In this document: in pieces, positions 27,677 through 38,029 of the stretch
How the letters are laid out: each line of letters starts with the position of its first letter
Numbering within the stretch: position 1 is the first letter of the stretch
Assembly (NCBI RefSeq): GCF_002892835.1
Contig: NZ_PJMB01000006.1
Location: forward strand, 62,001-126,000
Length of the DNA stretch: 64,000 nt
Direction: 5' to 3'
Source: Arthrobacter sp. AFG7.2
GTDB taxonomy: Bacteria; Actinomycetota; Actinomycetes; Actinomycetales; Micrococcaceae
Position numbers and translations under genes: made by a program
Notes under the pieces: model-generated
Databases searched by the model: none
What the model was told of the DNA's origin: nothing
The model's input: the letters and a program-made list of their open reading frames with translations, nothing else

Positions 27677-28261
27677 ATGACCCTCACGACGTTCGCCCTC
27701 ATCCGCCATGGCCAGACCGACTGGAATGCGCAGCGCCGGCTGCAGGGATCCACTGACATTCCCCTGAACGACGTCGGCCGTGCCCAGGCCCGCGATGCCG
27801 TCTCCGTCTTGTCAGCCTACGAATGGGACGCGATCGTGTCCTCGCCCTTAAGCAGGGCAGCCGAAACGGCGGACCTGATCGCCGCCGGCCTGGGGCTCAC
27901 CGATGTCCGTCGCGTTCCGGAACTGAAGGAGCGCAGCTTTGGGCCCGCGGAAGGCATGCAGGCCGGTCCCGAGCTGGAAGCCCTGCGCATCCCCGGTGGC
28001 TTCCGGGGCGCCGAAAGCGAGGACGAGGCAGCTGACCGGGGACTTGCAGCGCTGGAGGCACTTGCCGAGGAGTTCCGCGGCAGCCGTCTCCTCGTCGTCG
28101 CCCACGGTACGCTCCTCCGGGTCAGCCTCAGCCGCGCCGTCGGGAGTAAGTTGACCAGCATCGACAACGCCGTGCTGAACCTGGCCCACCACCATGCGAT
28201 TGACGGCTGGCAGCTCGAATTCTTCAACGGTGAACCGGTGATGGCGGCGACCCAGCGGTAA
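27677..28261 (+). CDS. Histidine phosphatase (phosphoglycerate mutase-like)
   Basis: 194 residues from ATG 27677, with GGAAG just upstream. Active-site RHG motif ALIRHGQTDWN (His11), a second Arg in SSPLSRAAETA and the distal His in VVAHGTLLRV define the branch 1 histidine phosphatases. Size and motifs fit small-molecule phosphatases such as CobC/GpmB-type enzymes; the substrate is not deducible. It follows the HAD phosphatase by 25 bases and is probably co-transcribed. Confidence 0.88.
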   Translation: MTLTTFALIRHGQTDWNAQRRLQGSTDIPLNDVGRAQARDAVSVLSAYEWDAIVSSPLSRAAETADLIAAGLGLTDVRRVPELKERSFGPAEGMQAGPELEALRIPGGFRGAESEDEAADRGLAALEALAEEFRGSRLLVVAHGTLLRVSLSRAVGSKLTSIDNAVLNLAHHHAIDGWQLEFFNGEPVMAATQR

Positions 28262-28274
28262 GGCGGGCAGCCGC

Positions 28275-28874
28275 TTAACGCACCTCAAGGATCAGGGACA
28301 GCAGCCTCGCCGCCGCAGGCCGGGCCGCGTGTTCCTCATTCCACTGTGCCCGCGCCACCGCCTTGCTCACGGCCTGGGTGGTGATTCCCAATTCCTGGGC
28401 CACCGCCTTCTGCTGCCCGCGGACACCTGGCGTCATCAGGTCCAGTACCCGCCATTCAGCACCGGACCGGTCCCGGACAATGTGTCCCAGCAGCCGCAGC
28501 ACGGCTTCGGCGTCATGGGCAACATCCGCCAGGGGCCCCTCCACCGCCACCGGAATCCGTTCCTTGCTGTTCCGCAGCCGGTCCACGGCGCGACGCGCAT
28601 AGACCAGCCCGTGCCCTGAGGCGTCCTTGATCTGGTTGGGCAGCGGCTCGTTGACGGGCCCGACACCTATACCCACGTACCAGGACCCGCACCGCAGCGC
28701 GATGAGCGCCGCTTCCACCGCCTGGTGCGGGCACTCCACAATGCCCTGGACCTCGTCTTCCACGGAGCGGTCAAAGTCCAGGCGCGCAGGAATATGCCGC
28801 AGGTCCTTGAGTAACTGCGGCACCCGGTCGCCATCGCGCCGGCTATCCGTTTGGTTGATTGTCAGCGTGAACAT
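28275..28874 (-). CDS. SatD-like protein with C-terminal helix-turn-helix
   Basis: 199 residues from ATG 28874. The N-terminal about 130 residues (FTLTINQTDSRRDGD, RCGSWYVGIGVG, GHGLVYARRAVDRL) resemble the SatD family. The C-terminus has a putative HTH (QKAVAQELGITTQAVSKAV). SatD-type proteins occur with stress and acid-tolerance genes, with unproven biochemistry. Divergent from phosphoketolase with 138 bases between, so it could control that gene. The reading frame can be extended far upstream, but that part is antisense to phosphoketolase and is rejected. Confidence 0.65.
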   Translation of the reverse strand: MFTLTINQTDSRRDGDRVPQLLKDLRHIPARLDFDRSVEDEVQGIVECPHQAVEAALIALRCGSWYVGIGVGPVNEPLPNQIKDASGHGLVYARRAVDRLRNSKERIPVAVEGPLADVAHDAEAVLRLLGHIVRDRSGAEWRVLDLMTPGVRGQQKAVAQELGITTQAVSKAVARAQWNEEHAARPAAARLLSLILEVR

Positions 28875-29012
28875 CTGAATCCAAAGACTACCCGCTGGTA
28901 GCAGCGTCCAGGCAAGCGGGGTTGCCTCCTGCCGGCCCATCTGATGCGATGGGGGAACGGCCGGCCCTGACGGTAACGAATGTGGCGCGGCGAACGCGAC
29001 GTGAGGATGGTT

Positions 29013-31391
29013 ATGACCGGCAGCATGGGGCAGGACGAGCTTGAACGTGTGGACCGCTGGTGGCGCGCCGCCAACTACCTCTCTGTTGGCCAGATCTACC
29101 TCCGCTCCAACCCGCTGCTCCGCGAGCCGCTGAAGGCCGAGCACACGAAATCCCGGCTCCTGGGCCACTGGGGCACCACTCCCGGGCTGAACTTCGTCTA
29201 CGCGCACCTGAACCGCGCCATCCGCCGCGACTCCGCCGAGATGCTCTTTGTGGCGGGTCCCGGGCATGGTGGTCCCGCCGTCGTCGCCAATGCCTGGCTG
29301 GAAGGCACGTACTCGGAAATCTATGGCCACGTCAGCAACAACGCCGAAGGCATGGCCGAATTGTTCCGCCAGTTCTCCTACCCGGGTGGGATTCCCAGCC
29401 ACGCCGCCCCTGAAAGCCCCGGCTCCATCAGCGAGGGTGGCGAACTCGGATATTCCCTCGCCCACGCCTACGGCTCTGTACTGGATAACCCCCAACTGGT
29501 GACCGCCGTCGTGATTGGCGACGGCGAGGCCGAAACCGGCCCGCTGGCCGCAAGCTGGCACTCGCACAACTTCCTGGACCCCGCCACGGATGGCGCCGTG
29601 CTGCCCATCCTGCACCTGAACGGCTACAAGATCGCCAACCCCACGGTCCTGGCGAGGATGCCGGAGGAACAGCTGGAACAGCTTCTCCGCGGCTTCGGGC
29701 ATGAGCCGTACTTCGTCACCGTCAAGGACCCGGACAACACCGAACAGGCACACCGGGATTTCGCCGGCGTCCTGGACCGCTGCCTCGCGGACATCCGGGC
29801 AATCCAGGATTCACGCCGGGCACCGCAGGCAGGAACGGACGAACTGGATGGCGCCCCGCGCTGGCCCATGATTGTCCTGCGCTCGCCGAAGGGCTGGACG
29901 GGGCCGCGCGTGGTGGACGGGCTGCAGGTTGAAGGGACGTGGCGGAGCCACCAGGTGCCGCTCTCGGAGGTCCGCACCAACGGGGAGCACCTGAAGCAGC
30001 TGGAAGAGTGGCTGCAGTCGTACCGGCCGGAGGAATTGTTCGACGGCGACGGCCGGCTCCGGCCCGACGTTGCCGACGCCGCCCCCACAGGGGACTTCCG
30101 GATGAGTGCCACGCCGCACGCCAACGGCGGACTGCTCCGCAAGGCGCTGAAGCTGCCCGCCTACCGGGACCACGCCGTCGAGGTTGCCCGGCCGGGCACC
30201 GAACGGGTCAGCCCCATGATCACGCTGGGCTCCTGGATGCGGGACGTCATCTCGCTGAACATGGAAACGTTCCGGCTCTTCGGCCCGGACGAGACGGCCT
30301 CCAACCGGCTGCAGAATGTCTACGAGGTCACGGACAAGGTGTGGCAGTACCGGATTGACGACGTCGACGAGCACCTCGCGCGGTCCGGCCGGGTCATGGA
30401 GGTGCTCAGTGAGCACCTGTGCCAGGGCTGGCTGGAGGGCTACCTCCTGACGGGGCGGCACGGCGTCTTCAGCTGCTACGAGGCCTTCATCCACATCGTC
30501 GATTCCATGTTCAACCAGCACGCAAAGTGGCTGAAGGTGCACCGGCAGCTGCCCTGGCGCCAGCCGGTGGCCTCACTGAACTACCTGCTGTCCTCGCATG
30601 TCTGGCAGCAGGACCACAACGGCTTCTCGCACCAGGATCCGGGTTTCATCGACCACGCCGTGAACAAGAAGGCGGAGGTCATCCGGGTGTATCTTCCGGC
30701 CGACGCCAACACGCTGCTGTGCGTCATGGCCCATTGCCTGGCCTCCACGGACTACGTGAACATCGTGGTCAGCGGAAAGCAGCCTTCGCCAACGTGGCTC
30801 GGTCCCGCCGATGCCGCCAACCATTGCCGCCGGGGCCTGGGCATCTGGGACTTCGCCGGGTCTGAGGTGCCAGGCGAGGAGCCCGACGTCGTGATGGCCT
30901 GCGCAGGCGATGTTCCCACGGTGGAGACGGTGGCCGCGGCAGAAGTCCTGAAGGAGGGTGTGCCGGGGCTGAAGGTCCGGGTGGTGAATGTCGTGGACCT
31001 GATGCGTCTGCAGGACGTGAGCGAGCACCCGCACGGGCTCCCTGCGCGGGACTTCGACGGGATCTTTACCACGGACAAGCCGATCATCTTCGCCTACCAC
31101 GGCTATCCCGCGCTGATCCACCGGCTCGCCTACCGCCGGACCAACCAGGACGGGCTGCACGTGCGCGGGTACAAGGAAGAGGGGACCACCACCACCCCGT
31201 TCGATATGGCGATGCTGAACGGGATCGACCGTTTCCAGCTGGCCATTGATGCGATTGACCGAGTTCCCGGACTGGCCGAGAGGCATTCCTCCCTCCGCCA
31301 GCACCTCCAGGACCGGCGGATGCAGGCGCGGGAACACACACGCGTGCATGGCGAGGATCCGGAAGAGATCCGGAACTGGAAGCTGGGCTGA
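29013..31391 (+). CDS. xfp: Phosphoketolase (xylulose-5-P/fructose-6-P)
   Basis: 792 residues, the usual length. It is a thiamine-diphosphate enzyme cleaving xylulose-5-phosphate or fructose-6-phosphate with phosphate to acetyl-phosphate plus glyceraldehyde-3-phosphate or erythrose-4-phosphate. Landmarks: [61 protein letters not shown] and GKQP. ATG 29013 (GAGG six bases away) is preferred to the in-frame ATG at 28980. No acetate kinase or phosphotransacetylase lies next to it. Confidence 0.96.
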   Translation: MTGSMGQDELERVDRWWRAANYLSVGQIYLRSNPLLREPLKAEHTKSRLLGHWGTTPGLNFVYAHLNRAIRRDSAEMLFVAGPGHGGPAVVANAWLEGTYSEIYGHVSNNAEGMAELFRQFSYPGGIPSHAAPESPGSISEGGELGYSLAHAYGSVLDNPQLVTAVVIGDGEAETGPLAASWHSHNFLDPATDGAVLPILHLNGYKIANPTVLARMPEEQLEQLLRGFGHEPYFVTVKDPDNTEQAHRDFAGVLDRCLADIRAIQDSRRAPQAGTDELDGAPRWPMIVLRSPKGWTGPRVVDGLQVEGTWRSHQVPLSEVRTNGEHLKQLEEWLQSYRPEELFDGDGRLRPDVADAAPTGDFRMSATPHANGGLLRKALKLPAYRDHAVEVARPGTERVSPMITLGSWMRDVISLNMETFRLFGPDETASNRLQNVYEVTDKVWQYRIDDVDEHLARSGRVMEVLSEHLCQGWLEGYLLTGRHGVFSCYEAFIHIVDSMFNQHAKWLKVHRQLPWRQPVASLNYLLSSHVWQQDHNGFSHQDPGFIDHAVNKKAEVIRVYLPADANTLLCVMAHCLASTDYVNIVVSGKQPSPTWLGPADAANHCRRGLGIWDFAGSEVPGEEPDVVMACAGDVPTVETVAAAEVLKEGVPGLKVRVVNVVDLMRLQDVSEHPHGLPARDFDGIFTTDKPIIFAYHGYPALIHRLAYRRTNQDGLHVRGYKEEGTTTTPFDMAMLNGIDRFQLAIDAIDRVPGLAERHSSLRQHLQDRRMQAREHTRVHGEDPEEIRNWKLG

Positions 31392-31397
31392 CGTTCC

Positions 31398-32150
31398 TTA
31401 GCGGGGGAGCCGGTCGAGGCCGCCGACGGGCAGATGGATCCACCCCTCGCTGAGGGCGGCTGCGGCGTGGACGTCATCCGGGTGCACGGTCAGGCCGACG
31501 GCGACGGCGCGGGCTGTCAGGGAAGCAACGACGGCGTCGAACAGGTCGTCCGAGGCTGCCAGACGCTGCTCCTGGCCGGCGAGGTCCAGCCAGGGGGCCT
31601 GCTCCCGCAGGGTCCCAAGGAGCACGGCAAGCCGTTCCGTCTCAGGGCTGCCCCGCCCTTTGTAGCCGCGGGCGCTCAAGCCCCAGAGCTTCAGTGACGC
31701 AGCAGGGTAAACCTCGGCGAGACGTCCGGAACCGTCCCGAAGCTGCGGGCCGTGGAGCACTGCGATCCTGGCCTGGATGACGGCGCAGCGCATGGCGGGA
31801 TGGGCAAGGCGGTCAGCCGAGACGCTGAGCGGAATCAGGCCCGTCCGGCTCGTGACAAAACGGTCTGTGTCCCGGTATGCCAGCCGCCGCCGTCCCTCGA
31901 TGCCGTCGTGTGCCAGGACGGGCCCGCCGTCGAAGGCCGCGTGCCCGGTAAGGAACGGAACGAGGGCGTCCGGCCAGCCCACCGGGCAGTCGATGCCGGT
32001 CATGTCCGTGGCAGCGAACAGGTTAACGATCTCCTCATCGCCCGCGCCCAGCCCAAGGTGCACCAGCCGGGCGGAACCGGTGCTCCATTCGATGACAGCC
32101 ACCGCCGTTTTCTTCGCTGCTGCCGCGAGGTCCACTCCGAGCGTCTTCAC
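31398..32150 (-). CDS. DUF429 domain protein
   Basis: 250 residues from GTG 32150 (VKTLGVDLAAAAKKTAVAVI). DUF429 proteins have an RNase H-like fold; the first strand Asp (GVDLA) and TGIDCPVGWP carry conserved acidic positions, and the middle has the RRRLAYRDTDRFV and EVYPAASL motifs. Function unknown, predicted nuclease or phosphatase-like. Longer upstream starts exist but run into the neighbouring hydrolase gene. It is convergent with phosphoketolase, six bases apart. Confidence 0.82.
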   Translation of the reverse strand: MKTLGVDLAAAAKKTAVAVIEWSTGSARLVHLGLGAGDEEIVNLFAATDMTGIDCPVGWPDALVPFLTGHAAFDGGPVLAHDGIEGRRRLAYRDTDRFVTSRTGLIPLSVSADRLAHPAMRCAVIQARIAVLHGPQLRDGSGRLAEVYPAASLKLWGLSARGYKGRGSPETERLAVLLGTLREQAPWLDLAGQEQRLAASDDLFDAVVASLTARAVAVGLTVHPDDVHAAAALSEGWIHLPVGGLDRLPR

Positions 32151-32277
32151 GTGACCAGACTCTACCTCCGGCTGTTGCAGTGCCGTGGTGGGCACCAGGT
32201 GACGAACCGGCCCAGGTTCTGCAACGCTGATACGTGGCGTGCCGCCCGGCAGCCGCGTGCCCGAAAGGACCATAAGC

Positions 32278-33108
32278 ATGCCCTGGCTGGATTTGCTCGG
32301 CAACGACATCCACTACACGGACTCAGGCAGCGGCCAACCGGTGGTGCTGCTCCACGGTCACGCCTCGGCGGCGGCCTGCTGGGAACCGATCATCGCTGAA
32401 CTTGAGCAGGACTTCCGGGTGCTGGCTTATGACACCTACGATCACGGCTGGTCCGCCAACTCCCCACGGCAAGGACCTTTTGTTGACCGGGCCGCAGAAC
32501 TGGACCGCTTCATCAGCTCCCTCGGCCTGGAAAATCCGCTGATTGTGGGGCAGTCCATGGGCGGCATGACAGCGCTGCGCTGGGCCGTCCGGAACCCGGG
32601 CGGTGCCGCCGCCGTCGTGGTGTGCGGGATGGGCTGGCCCTTGGTAGTCCCGCCTCCGGGCCAGCCCGGCCGGCCGGAAAAGTTTGAGGTGTTCAGCTCG
32701 CTCGATGCCGACGAGCGGATCTGGCTGGGCGTGGGCAACTCCTTCACCCAGCGGTGGATCGCGGAGAACCCGCATGATTACGCCCGCTATATCCGTGTCC
32801 GCTCCACCGCAACCGCTATTGAGGCAGCCCGCCATCCACGCAGCCTCGAACAAAGCCAAGGGGAGTTCCTCAGCGCCGACCCGCGCGACGTCGACTGGTT
32901 CCAGCAGGGGCTCGAATCAGTAACCAGCCCGCTGGTGGTGATGATTGGGGACGAGGAAAGGCCACGCATCCGCCGCGGGGCCGAGCACGTTGCCGCCACG
33001 GTGCCCGGCGCTCATCTCCTGGTTGTTGAAGACGCCGGCCACAACGCCTACTTCCAGCGCCAGGACATCCTGGTGGACGCCATCCGAAACACCGCAGCCA
33101 CTGCCTGA
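32278..33108 (+). CDS. Alpha/beta hydrolase
   Basis: 276 residues from ATG 32278 with GAAAGGA upstream. It has the oxyanion motif VVLLHGHAS, nucleophile elbow GQSMGG (Ser93) and terminal His in EDAGHNAYF, which with an Asp in MIGDEE completes the triad. No signal peptide. Substrate not deducible. Divergent from the DUF429 gene. Confidence 0.86.
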   Translation: MPWLDLLGNDIHYTDSGSGQPVVLLHGHASAAACWEPIIAELEQDFRVLAYDTYDHGWSANSPRQGPFVDRAAELDRFISSLGLENPLIVGQSMGGMTALRWAVRNPGGAAAVVVCGMGWPLVVPPPGQPGRPEKFEVFSSLDADERIWLGVGNSFTQRWIAENPHDYARYIRVRSTATAIEAARHPRSLEQSQGEFLSADPRDVDWFQQGLESVTSPLVVMIGDEERPRIRRGAEHVAATVPGAHLLVVEDAGHNAYFQRQDILVDAIRNTAATA

Positions 33109-33175
33109 TACCGGCTGAAGTTTCTGTCCAGACGTGCAGGATTCCCTGTCCCGGTGGTCCGCGTACAACTCCTGG

Positions 33176-34501
33176 TCAGGCTGAGTGATAGGTCAGCGCC
33201 CCGGGAATCCCGCCCTTGTCGTCCAGTCCGTCACCCCGGGCAAACGCAGCCCACAGGCTGCGCAGCTCGCGTCCCACGAAGTTCACGTCCTCCCAGGGTG
33301 CGCCGGCGATCAGCCCGACGCCGTCCCACGTTGTGCGGTTGCCGAGCAGCAGTGGGAGGTCAATGGTGTGGGCTGCGCCGAAGATGTTTCCCGGCGCATG
33401 CCAGTGCAGGATGTAGCGGTGAGCTTTACCGCCGGCGAGGGCATGGCGTCGCGCGAACTTGCGGGCTGCCCGGCCGTAGACCGTTTCGGTGACCACCCAG
33501 TCGATGGCGCGGACGGCTGCGGTACCGGCGACAGGAATTTTGGCCAGCCGGCTGAGGTACCGGCTGCGTGGCAGGAACAGCCGCGCCTCCTCGGAGGTAT
33601 GACCAATCAGCACCTCGATGCCGGGAGCGGAACGGTTCCAGGCGTCCTCTATGCCGGCTTCCTCCGGCAGCGGCGCGTGCCCGTACTGGGTGCCGAACGG
33701 CATGGCGGCAAGCATGCCGAATTTCCGGGCCACCTGCGTCACATGGTCCTCACGCTCCACCACTTCCATTGCCGGCGTTTCCTCGGTGACGGCTTCGGCG
33801 GCGATGCCCATTGCGTGGTTCATTTTGTCCCGGCCGCGCGAGATGCCCAACGGCGCGCTCTGGATGATGGCCCGCTGGAACAGCGTCGGCGCCTCGGGAG
33901 TGGCCATGAGGTGGGCGATCGCGTCACCACCGGCCGACTGGCCGAAGGCCGTCACACAGCCCGGATCGCCGCCGAACGCTGCAATATTCCGCTGCACCCA
34001 GCGGAACGCTTCCAGCTGGTCCAGCAGCCCCAGGTTTCCCGGCCGGCCCGACCGGGTCCCGAGGAAGCCGAACAGTCCCAGGCGGTAGGTCACCGAGACC
34101 ACCACCACCCGGTTTTCGGCCACCAGTACCGCGGGGTCGAAGATGGCGAGGTCGCCGGAACCGGTTGTGTAGGAACCGCCATGGATCCAGACCATGACGG
34201 GCAGCCTCTCGCCAGGTGCAAGGTCTGCGGGCATGGTGATGGAGAGGTTCTGGCAGTCCTCGCTCCCCGGAAGTTCGCCGTAGCGGGTGCCCAGGACGTC
34301 GTCGAGGAACGGCACCGGACCCTGCGGACAGGCAGGGGCGGGGGAGGTGGCGGCGTAGGCTTCGTCCCAGTCAGGTGCCGGAACGGGAGGCTGGAAACGC
34401 GCGGCCGTGGCGTATGGGATGCCGGTGGCCCGGAGGACGTCGCCGTCTTGCCAGCCGACGACGGGACCGCAAGGCGGGTTGAAAGTTGGTGTGGAGCTCA
34501 C
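33176..34501 (-). CDS. Type B carboxylesterase (para-nitrobenzyl esterase-like)
   Basis: 441 residues. COesterase landmarks are EDCQNLSITMP, the oxyanion loop VWIHGGSYTTGSG, GNLGLLDQLEAFRWVQRNIAAFGGDP and the nucleophile GQSAGGDA (Ser189). The C-terminus (LRSLWAAFARGD) is typical, but the protein is somewhat shorter than many type B esterases (about 480-520 residues). The catalytic His is expected around the late RYILHWHAP region. Probably cytoplasmic, hydrolysing short esters. Confidence 0.88.
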   Translation of the reverse strand: MSSTPTFNPPCGPVVGWQDGDVLRATGIPYATAARFQPPVPAPDWDEAYAATSPAPACPQGPVPFLDDVLGTRYGELPGSEDCQNLSITMPADLAPGERLPVMVWIHGGSYTTGSGDLAIFDPAVLVAENRVVVVSVTYRLGLFGFLGTRSGRPGNLGLLDQLEAFRWVQRNIAAFGGDPGCVTAFGQSAGGDAIAHLMATPEAPTLFQRAIIQSAPLGISRGRDKMNHAMGIAAEAVTEETPAMEVVEREDHVTQVARKFGMLAAMPFGTQYGHAPLPEEAGIEDAWNRSAPGIEVLIGHTSEEARLFLPRSRYLSRLAKIPVAGTAAVRAIDWVVTETVYGRAARKFARRHALAGGKAHRYILHWHAPGNIFGAAHTIDLPLLLGNRTTWDGVGLIAGAPWEDVNFVGRELRSLWAAFARGDGLDDKGGIPGALTYHSA

Positions 34502-34522
34502 TGACTCAACTTTAAACCCAGT

Positions 34523-34579
34523 GCGGGGTCACTTCCGGCCCATCCCCGTGCTTCGGATGGGGGAACGAAGTGACCCCGC
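34523..34579. terminator. Compound hairpin, likely ppa terminator
   Basis: Outer perfect 12-bp repeat GCGGGGTCACTT (34523-34534) with its complement at 34568-34579, and a second inner hairpin CCCATCC/GGATGGG. No T-run. It lies just downstream of the ppa stop on the minus strand and just upstream of the esterase start. Confidence 0.7.
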
Positions 34580-34597
34580 GTCGGGAGGCGGTGGGGA

Positions 34598-35086
34598 TCA
34601 GTGGCCGGTGGGCACGTATCGCTTGATGGAGGCTTCCAGCTCAGCTTCGGCGGCGGCGCGGTCGCCCCAGCCCTCAGCCTTAACCCACTTGCCCGGCTCC
34701 AGGTCCTTGTAGCGGGTGAAGAAGTGCTCGATTTCCTTGATCAGGAAGTCGTTGACGTCGCTGACTTCCTGGATGTGGTCGAAGCGGGCGTCTACGGGGA
34801 CGCAGAGGATCTTGGCATCTCCGCCGCCGTCGTCAGTCATGTTGAAAACGCCGATGGGGCGGGATTCAACGATCACACCGGGGTGCAGGTCGAAGTCCTG
34901 GAGGAGCACCAGTGCGTCCAACGGGTCGCCGTCCTCGCCGAGGGTGTTCTCGAAGTATCCGTAGTGCGTGGGGTACTGCATGGAGGTGAAGAGGACGCGG
35001 TCCAGGCGGACGCGGCCGGTCTCGTGGTCAACTTCGTACTTGACGCGGGATCCCTTGGGAATCTCGATGGTGACGTCATGCTTCAT
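34598..35086 (-). CDS. ppa: Inorganic pyrophosphatase, family I
   Basis: 162 residues. It hydrolyses pyrophosphate to phosphate, pulling biosynthetic reactions forward. The family I signature [12 protein letters not shown] with its acidic metal ligands, the [19 protein letters not shown] start and the late [18 protein letters not shown] segment are all present. GAGGAG lies upstream of the ATG. Cytoplasmic, essential; divergent from dacB. Confidence 0.97.
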   Translation of the reverse strand: MKHDVTIEIPKGSRVKYEVDHETGRVRLDRVLFTSMQYPTHYGYFENTLGEDGDPLDALVLLQDFDLHPGVIVESRPIGVFNMTDDGGGDAKILCVPVDARFDHIQEVSDVNDFLIKEIEHFFTRYKDLEPGKWVKAEGWGDRAAAEAELEASIKRYVPTGH

Positions 35087-35204
35087 GGAATGCTCCTCGG
35101 CAATTGCAGGGGGTTCGCGGCACTTTTGACGGGCAATAAAAAGGACTGTCAGTGCCGCCGACTATTATTGAGGATATAGCGAGCGGCCCTGGAATCAGGA
35201 ACTT

Positions 35205-36776
35205 GTGGGGATATTTCAGGACGTGAGGACCGGCACCGGCATGACCAAAACAATCGGCACGGATCAGGGGCCCGGCCGTGCCCGGCAGGCCGCGCGCAGC
35301 CTGGTCAGCGGCGTGCGGGGGTCCTGGCCGCTGGTGTTTCTGTCGGTGCTCCTGGTTGCACTTGGCGTCCCGGCGGCCCTCCTGGTGGCCCCGGGTTTCG
35401 TGGGTCCGGAACCCCCTGCCCCCGTTCCGCCCGCGCCGGCATGGCATCAGCCTCCCGCCACCGTCCCGCCCGTTCAGGGGCTTGCCCCGCTGAATGACTC
35501 GGCCGCTGTTCCGCTTGCCTCCAGCGTCACTGCCCAGCTGGAGCCGCTGTTGCAGGCTGACGGCGGTGGAACGTTCACCGGCCTGGTGCAGGATGCTCTC
35601 ACCGGCGAGGTCCTGTTTGACCGCGGCGGTTCGGACAGCCGGGTGCCCGCTTCAAACCTGAAGCTGCTCACCGCTGTTGCCGCTCTGCGGTCCCTCGGCC
35701 CTGAGCACCGTTTCTCCACAAGGGCTGTGGCCGGGCCCGCGCCCGGGCAGGTCGTGCTGGCGGGAGGTGGCGATGTCCTGCTTGGGTCCGGGGAATCCAG
35801 CGGGGACCAGGTCATGGGCCACGCTGGATTGGCCACCTTGGCGGCCCAGACGGTGACGGCACTGCAGCAGGGCGGCGCGGCAGGGGAAATTAGAGTCCTG
35901 GTGGATGATTCCCTGTTTTCCGGCCCTGCGCTGAACCCGGCCTGGGAATCCGGGGATGTGGCCGCAGGGGAAGTGGCGCCCTTGTATTCCCTGGCGCTGA
36001 ACTCCGCCCGCTACGATCCTGCCGTCACCACCGGCCCGCGCCCGCAGGATGCGGCAATGACCGCAGCGGAGGAGTTCGCAGCCCGTCTGCGGACAGCCGG
36101 TGCGGCTGCAGGATTCACCGTGGCAGCCGCCGTCGAACGTGCTCCCGGGGCGGCGGCAGCAGGCACTGCGGCAACAGCCGGCCCCGGGGAGGGCTCCAAT
36201 GGGCCACGGGTCCTGGCCGAAGTGCAGTCCGCCACCGTCGCCGGGCAGGTGAACCTGATGCTGCGGGACTCGGACAACTACCTGGCGGAAGCATTGGGGC
36301 GGCTCGCAGCGTTGGCGCACGGATTGCCGGGCAGTAACGACGGCGCCACGGCGGCGGTCCAGTCGCAGCTCGCAGATGCAGGCCTCGCCTTGGGCGGCCT
36401 GAAGCTGGTGGACGTGTGCGGCCTGGCCATGGGCAACCAGGTCCCGGCCCGGCAGTTTTCCGAGGTGGTGCGCGCCATCACCTCCGGGACGGACACCAGG
36501 CTCCGGGCCGCGCTGGACGGCTTCCCGGTGGCCGGCCTGACAGGCACGTTGGATGCCCGATACAGCAGTGACGCCACTGCACGGGGCGCGGGACTGGTCC
36601 GGGCCAAGACGGGAACGCTGAACACTGTGCTCGCGCTGAGCGGCTATGTCGTGGACGCTGACGGCCGGCTCCTGGTCTTTTCCTTCATCGGCAACGGGCT
36701 GACTCCCGGGGCCGCCGGCAACAAGGAGGCGCTGGACCGCGCCGCCACCGCGCTCGCCGGCTGCGGCTGCCGCTAG
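35205..36776 (+). CDS. dacB: D-alanyl-D-alanine carboxypeptidase/endopeptidase, PBP4 type
   Basis: 523 residues from GTG 35205 (AGGA five bases upstream); ATG 35241 is an alternative start. An N-terminal signal-anchor helix (WPLVFLSVLLVALGVPAALL) exports it. The penicillin-binding motifs are complete: SNLK (Ser150, Lys153), SDN in RDSDNYLAE and KTG in RAKTGTLNTV. These S13 peptidases trim or cleave cell-wall peptide stems. A Pro-rich linker follows the anchor. It begins the conserved actinobacterial block leading to tilS-hpt-ftsH. Confidence 0.93.
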   Translation: MGIFQDVRTGTGMTKTIGTDQGPGRARQAARSLVSGVRGSWPLVFLSVLLVALGVPAALLVAPGFVGPEPPAPVPPAPAWHQPPATVPPVQGLAPLNDSAAVPLASSVTAQLEPLLQADGGGTFTGLVQDALTGEVLFDRGGSDSRVPASNLKLLTAVAALRSLGPEHRFSTRAVAGPAPGQVVLAGGGDVLLGSGESSGDQVMGHAGLATLAAQTVTALQQGGAAGEIRVLVDDSLFSGPALNPAWESGDVAAGEVAPLYSLALNSARYDPAVTTGPRPQDAAMTAAEEFAARLRTAGAAAGFTVAAAVERAPGAAAAGTAATAGPGEGSNGPRVLAEVQSATVAGQVNLMLRDSDNYLAEALGRLAALAHGLPGSNDGATAAVQSQLADAGLALGGLKLVDVCGLAMGNQVPARQFSEVVRAITSGTDTRLRAALDGFPVAGLTGTLDARYSSDATARGAGLVRAKTGTLNTVLALSGYVVDADGRLLVFSFIGNGLTPGAAGNKEALDRAATALAGCGCR

Positions 36777-36886
36777 GAACATTGCCCACGTCCCCCTGGG
36801 GAAAGGTGCTGTGCACGGTGGTACCAGGGGATCGAAGGTTCGCCGGTGAGCGAACTTAAGGACTATCCCCAGCCTGCTGTGGTCTG

Positions 36887-38029
36887 ATGGGAACCATGGA
36901 GTCCACTGCACGCGAGTCGTCAGACCAGACGTTGTCCGCCACGGCACAATCCCTGATCAACTGGGACCTTGCCGCCTCCACGGCCGCGCGCCTGGCTCCT
37001 GCCGGGCCTGTGCTGAGCAAGGCAGAAATCAGCGAGGCGGTGGACAGCCTCCGGCGCCTGGCGGACGTGTCGGTGGAACACGTCCATGAGATCACCGGGC
37101 TGGAAGCGGCACGTAACCTCAGGGACTCTTCCGTGCTGGTGGTGGACCGTGCGTCCTGGGCCAAGGCGAACACGCAGAGCTTCGCCGTGATGCTCAAGCC
37201 GGCCATGGAAAAGATGCTGGAAAGCAGGCGCGGCACCCTGAGTCCAAGCGCCGCGAGCGTCAGCGGGGCCATCACCGGAAGCCAGCTCGGAGCGGTCCTG
37301 GCGTTCCTGGCCAGCAAGGTCCTGGGCCAGTACGATCCCTTCGCCGCCCTGGCGGAAGGTTCCAGTGCGCCGCCCGCCGGCCGCCTCCTGCTCGTTGCCC
37401 CGAACATTGTGGCAGTGGAGCGCGAACTCAACGTCACGCCTGAAGATTTCCGGCTCTGGGTGTGCCTGCACGAGCAGACCCACCGCGTACAGTTCGCCGC
37501 GGCGCCTTGGCTGCGGCACCACATGCTGGAACAGATCGATGAACTCAGCGTGCACCTGCTGGGAAATGTCGATTCCCTGATGGACCGGGCCACCGCTGCT
37601 GCCCGCTCATTGAAGGACCGTACGGCTACGGGAAACACACCCGGCCGCGGCGCCATCCTGGACCTCCTCCAGGACCCGGAAGAGAAGGCAGCGATCTCGC
37701 ACCTCACCGCCGTGATGAGCCTCCTGGAAGGGCACGCGAACGTGGTGATGGATGCCGTGGACGCCAGCATCATTCCGTCCGTGAAGACCATCCGGCAGCG
37801 CTTCAACGACCGCGGCAGGGACCGCGGCGTGATCGAGAAGTTCATCCGCAACCTCCTGGGCCTGGACGCCAAGATGCGCCAGTACTCGGACGGCGCCCGG
37901 TTCGTGCGCGCCGTGGTGGACGTGGCCGGAATGGAAGGCTTTAACAAGGTCTGGGAGTCCGCGGACCACCTGCCCACCGAGCCCGAGATCCACGACGCCA
38001 GGCTGTGGCTTGAGCGGATGGGACTCTGA
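36887..38029 (+). CDS. Zinc-dependent metalloprotease, DUF2342/F420-associated family
   Basis: 380 residues. The zinc motif is HEQTHR (His195, Glu196, His199) in WVCLHEQTHRVQF, with downstream conserved EGHANVVMDAVD and RQRF segments: the actinobacterial DUF2342 family, annotated elsewhere as zinc-dependent metalloprotease or F420-biosynthesis-associated protein. The physiological substrate is unknown. It sits between dacB and tilS, a conserved arrangement in Actinobacteria. An alternative ATG lies three codons in. Its stop is immediately followed by the TTG of tilS. Confidence 0.88.
   Translation: MGTMESTARESSDQTLSATAQSLINWDLAASTAARLAPAGPVLSKAEISEAVDSLRRLADVSVEHVHEITGLEAARNLRDSSVLVVDRASWAKANTQSFAVMLKPAMEKMLESRRGTLSPSAASVSGAITGSQLGAVLAFLASKVLGQYDPFAALAEGSSAPPAGRLLLVAPNIVAVERELNVTPEDFRLWVCLHEQTHRVQFAAAPWLRHHMLEQIDELSVHLLGNVDSLMDRATAAARSLKDRTATGNTPGRGAILDLLQDPEEKAAISHLTAVMSLLEGHANVVMDAVDASIIPSVKTIRQRFNDRGRDRGVIEKFIRNLLGLDAKMRQYSDGARFVRAVVDVAGMEGFNKVWESADHLPTEPEIHDARLWLERMGL

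Noticed and set aside
28875..29753. Upstream extension of the SatD-like gene
   Set aside because: It would run antisense through the N-terminus of phosphoketolase; ATG 28874 gives a sensible protein.
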